A stretch of DNA of 6,673 nucleotides from Rhizobium sp. Q54 (GTDB lineage: Bacteria; Pseudomonadota; Alphaproteobacteria; Rhizobiales; Beijerinckiaceae), in contig CAMDOY010000207.1 in assembly GCA_945903655.1 (NCBI GenBank), positions 1-6,673 of the forward strand, given 5' to 3'. How positions within the stretch are numbered: the first letter of the stretch is position 1; every line of letters begins with the position of its first letter. Positions 5,555-6,673 of this stretch are shown one piece after another. A model generated the notes under the pieces. The model had not been told where the DNA came from and did no database searches. It was given only the letters and a program-made list of their open reading frames with translations. The translations under genes and the position numbers were made by a program.

Positions 5555-6595
5555 TCAGGGTGCCGAAGCCGCCTCAGCGTGAATGCGCAGAAGCTCCGGA
5601 ATGGTGTCGGGCCGCCTGCGGCCAAAGCCGCATTCGGTTCCAATCATGAAATCCTTGATATGGCGGCGCGCGCTCGCCAACCGCGCCCGGGTGCCGATGA
5701 GCCCATCGGTGTGATGGACGAGGCCGAGGCAGATCTCCGTCGCAGGCCGCAGGGCGAGCCTGCCCAGCGGGGCGAAATAGGCGTCGTCCGTGCGGTCGCG
5801 CGGCACGGGTAGGTGGATCAGCTGAATGTCGCGATGGGTCCCTGCCGTGACGCGATTGGCGAATTCCACCATGTCGCCCATGTCGGTGGGATCGACCACA
5901 TGTTTGTGGTTGGAGTCGCCGTAGCAAAAATGCAGCAGCAGATCGACATCGGCGGGCACGCGATTGCAGAAGCCGATGAGGATGCGGCTGAAGGTGGCCT
6001 GCATCTCCTCCTTGGTGCCGCCATAGCTGCTCGCCTCCGCCCGCTCCAACCGCGCGAAGACGGCGGAGGCCACATCGAACTGGATGGCGAGCTGGTCATG
6101 GGGGATGAGGGCGGCGATGGCGTCGAGCTCATCCATGACGGCGGCGTTATAGATGGGATCGACGGCGGCGTGGAGATCATCCTCCAGAAACAGCCAGAGC
6201 ACGGAATGGGCGGGCACCAGATCGACCTGAAACTTCACAGGGGCGGGAATGCGCCCCTGCGCCTTAAGCGCCTGAAACTGGACCCAGGAGTCGCGGGCGT
6301 GGCGCAGATAGCCAAGGTCGGCGAAGGCGATATCGGCCACGGTCTTGCCGGGCTTGAGGGTGTAGCGGGTGCGCGGCGGGGCGGTGGGATGCAGGCGAAA
6401 TTCGCGGCCCGAGGGCTGCAAGGCGGGATTGGAGGCGAAGACGCCCTCCATGCCCGCGACCCAATCCAGCCGCTCGCCGGTCTCCCCATCGGGCAACCAG
6501 CGCAGATGCGGCCCCAGCGCGTCGCAGACGGCGCAAAAGACATCGCTGGCGCTCGCCATGGGCACGCTGCCGACGAGATAAACCCCGTGAGTCAT
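5555..6595 (-). CDS. UROD/MetE-like TIM-barrel protein, putative zinc-dependent methyl/alkyl transferase
   Basis: The 346-residue product resembles the C-terminal catalytic half of cobalamin-independent methionine synthase (MetE) and the wider UROD/MetE-like superfamily. It opens with VYLVGSVP (5-12), like the family's GSfP start, followed by RWLPDGETGERLDW (32-45). IQFDVAS (171-177) sits where MetE has its IQ.DEPA strand. HFCYGD (222-227) corresponds to the HMCY zinc site, and TECGFGRR (320-327) to the DCGLKTR zinc-cysteine site. Thus His222, Cys224 and Cys322 are probable metal ligands. The fourth MetE ligand, Glu, is not obvious; by strand order H261 (LIHLPVP) may take its place. The MetE N-terminal half is absent, so it is not an ordinary MetE. 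Cytoplasmic, with no signal peptide. The ATG at 6595 is chosen for the strong GGAGGAAAC before it; the frame reaches 6667 without a ribosome site. Upstream member of an operon with the binding protein at 4510-5520. The substrate is unknown. Confidence 0.8.
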   Translation of the reverse strand: MTHGVYLVGSVPMASASDVFCAVCDALGPHLRWLPDGETGERLDWVAGMEGVFASNPALQPSGREFRLHPTAPPRTRYTLKPGKTVADIAFADLGYLRHARDSWVQFQALKAQGRIPAPVKFQVDLVPAHSVLWLFLEDDLHAAVDPIYNAAVMDELDAIAALIPHDQLAIQFDVASAVFARLERAEASSYGGTKEEMQATFSRILIGFCNRVPADVDLLLHFCYGDSNHKHVVDPTDMGDMVEFANRVTAGTHRDIQLIHLPVPRDRTDDAYFAPLGRLALRPATEICLGLVHHTDGLIGTRARLASARRHIKDFMIGTECGFGRRRPDTIPELLRIHAEAASAP

Positions 6596-6638
6596 GTTTC
6601 CTCCATCCGGCGCCGTCAGTTGCGGCTGCTCCGTGGGG

Positions 6639-6667
6639 AATAGAGCGGACATGGGGGGGAAATGCAA
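6639..6667 (-). promoter_or_regulatory. Weak candidate promoter for the MetE-like/binding-protein operon
   Basis: On the minus strand TTGCAT (6667-6662) and TCTATT (6644-6639) are 17 bases apart, matching the consensus at three and four of six positions. A C7 tract lies in the spacer. It stands about 43 bases before the ATG at 6595. The match is modest and the right edge of the window cuts off any upstream control sites. Confidence 0.3.
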
Positions 6668-6673
6668 TCTGTT

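Noticed and set aside
4513..5649. A rightward open frame of 378 codons opposite the NMT1/SsuA-like gene
   Set aside because: Composition typical of an antisense shadow (many H, G and R); no ribosome site or recognisable domain.
5813..6643. A rightward open frame of 276 codons opposite the MetE-like gene
   Set aside because: G/H/I-rich mirror frame with no domain pattern, while the minus strand has a strong ribosome site and zinc motifs.
1..6673. Search for CRISPR arrays, tRNA, rRNA, insertion sequences, attachment sites or integrases
   Set aside because: No spaced direct repeats, tRNA-like cloverleaf, terminal inverted repeats or recombinase genes were recognised by eye; gaps between genes are all under 200 bases.

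Overview
The window reads as chromosomal DNA of a GC-rich alphaproteobacterium, most likely of the Hyphomicrobiales (Rhizobiales) type. This is inferred from the strong G/C bias at third codon positions, long mirror-image open frames opposite real genes, TTGACC/TAGGGT-type promoter spacing and an abundance of solute-binding proteins. No marker gene fixes the genus. I see no rRNA, tRNA, CRISPR array, transposase, integrase or phage gene.

Layout from left to right: (1) a rightward gene cut by the left edge, encoding a 4,5-dihydroxyphthalate-decarboxylase-like / NMT1-fold ligand-binding protein. (2) Leftward, a ModA-like substrate-binding-domain protein without a signal peptide; its stop codon directly abuts that of gene 1. 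(3) Leftward and upstream of gene 2, a 73-residue very hydrophilic, glycine-rich small protein. (4) A divergent intergenic region of 180 bases. (5) Rightward, a periplasmic Bug/TctC-family binding protein of the tripartite tricarboxylate transporter type. (6) Rightward, behind its own likely promoter, a YegD-like Hsp70-family ATPase without a substrate-binding domain. (7) A GC-rich hairpin whose loop holds the yegD stop codon, lying between two convergent genes. (8) A leftward two-gene operon: a UROD/MetE-like TIM-barrel protein with recognisable zinc-ligand motifs, followed 34 bases later by a periplasmic NMT1/SsuA-type ABC binding protein.

The theme is solute capture without a transporter. 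Four binding proteins of four different folds or families (Pht5/NMT1-like, ModA-like, Bug/TctC, NMT1/SsuA) lie within 6.7 kb, yet no permease, ATPase or TctAB membrane subunit is present. They may work with membrane components encoded elsewhere, act as sensors, or belong to clusters extending past the window. The best candidate for little-described biology is the MetE-like plus binding-protein operon at the right. It suggests uptake of a small molecule coupled to a zinc-dependent methyl- or alkyl-transfer reaction, but the substrate cannot be read from sequence. I do not see clear evidence for a wholly new system such as a defence island or retroelement.
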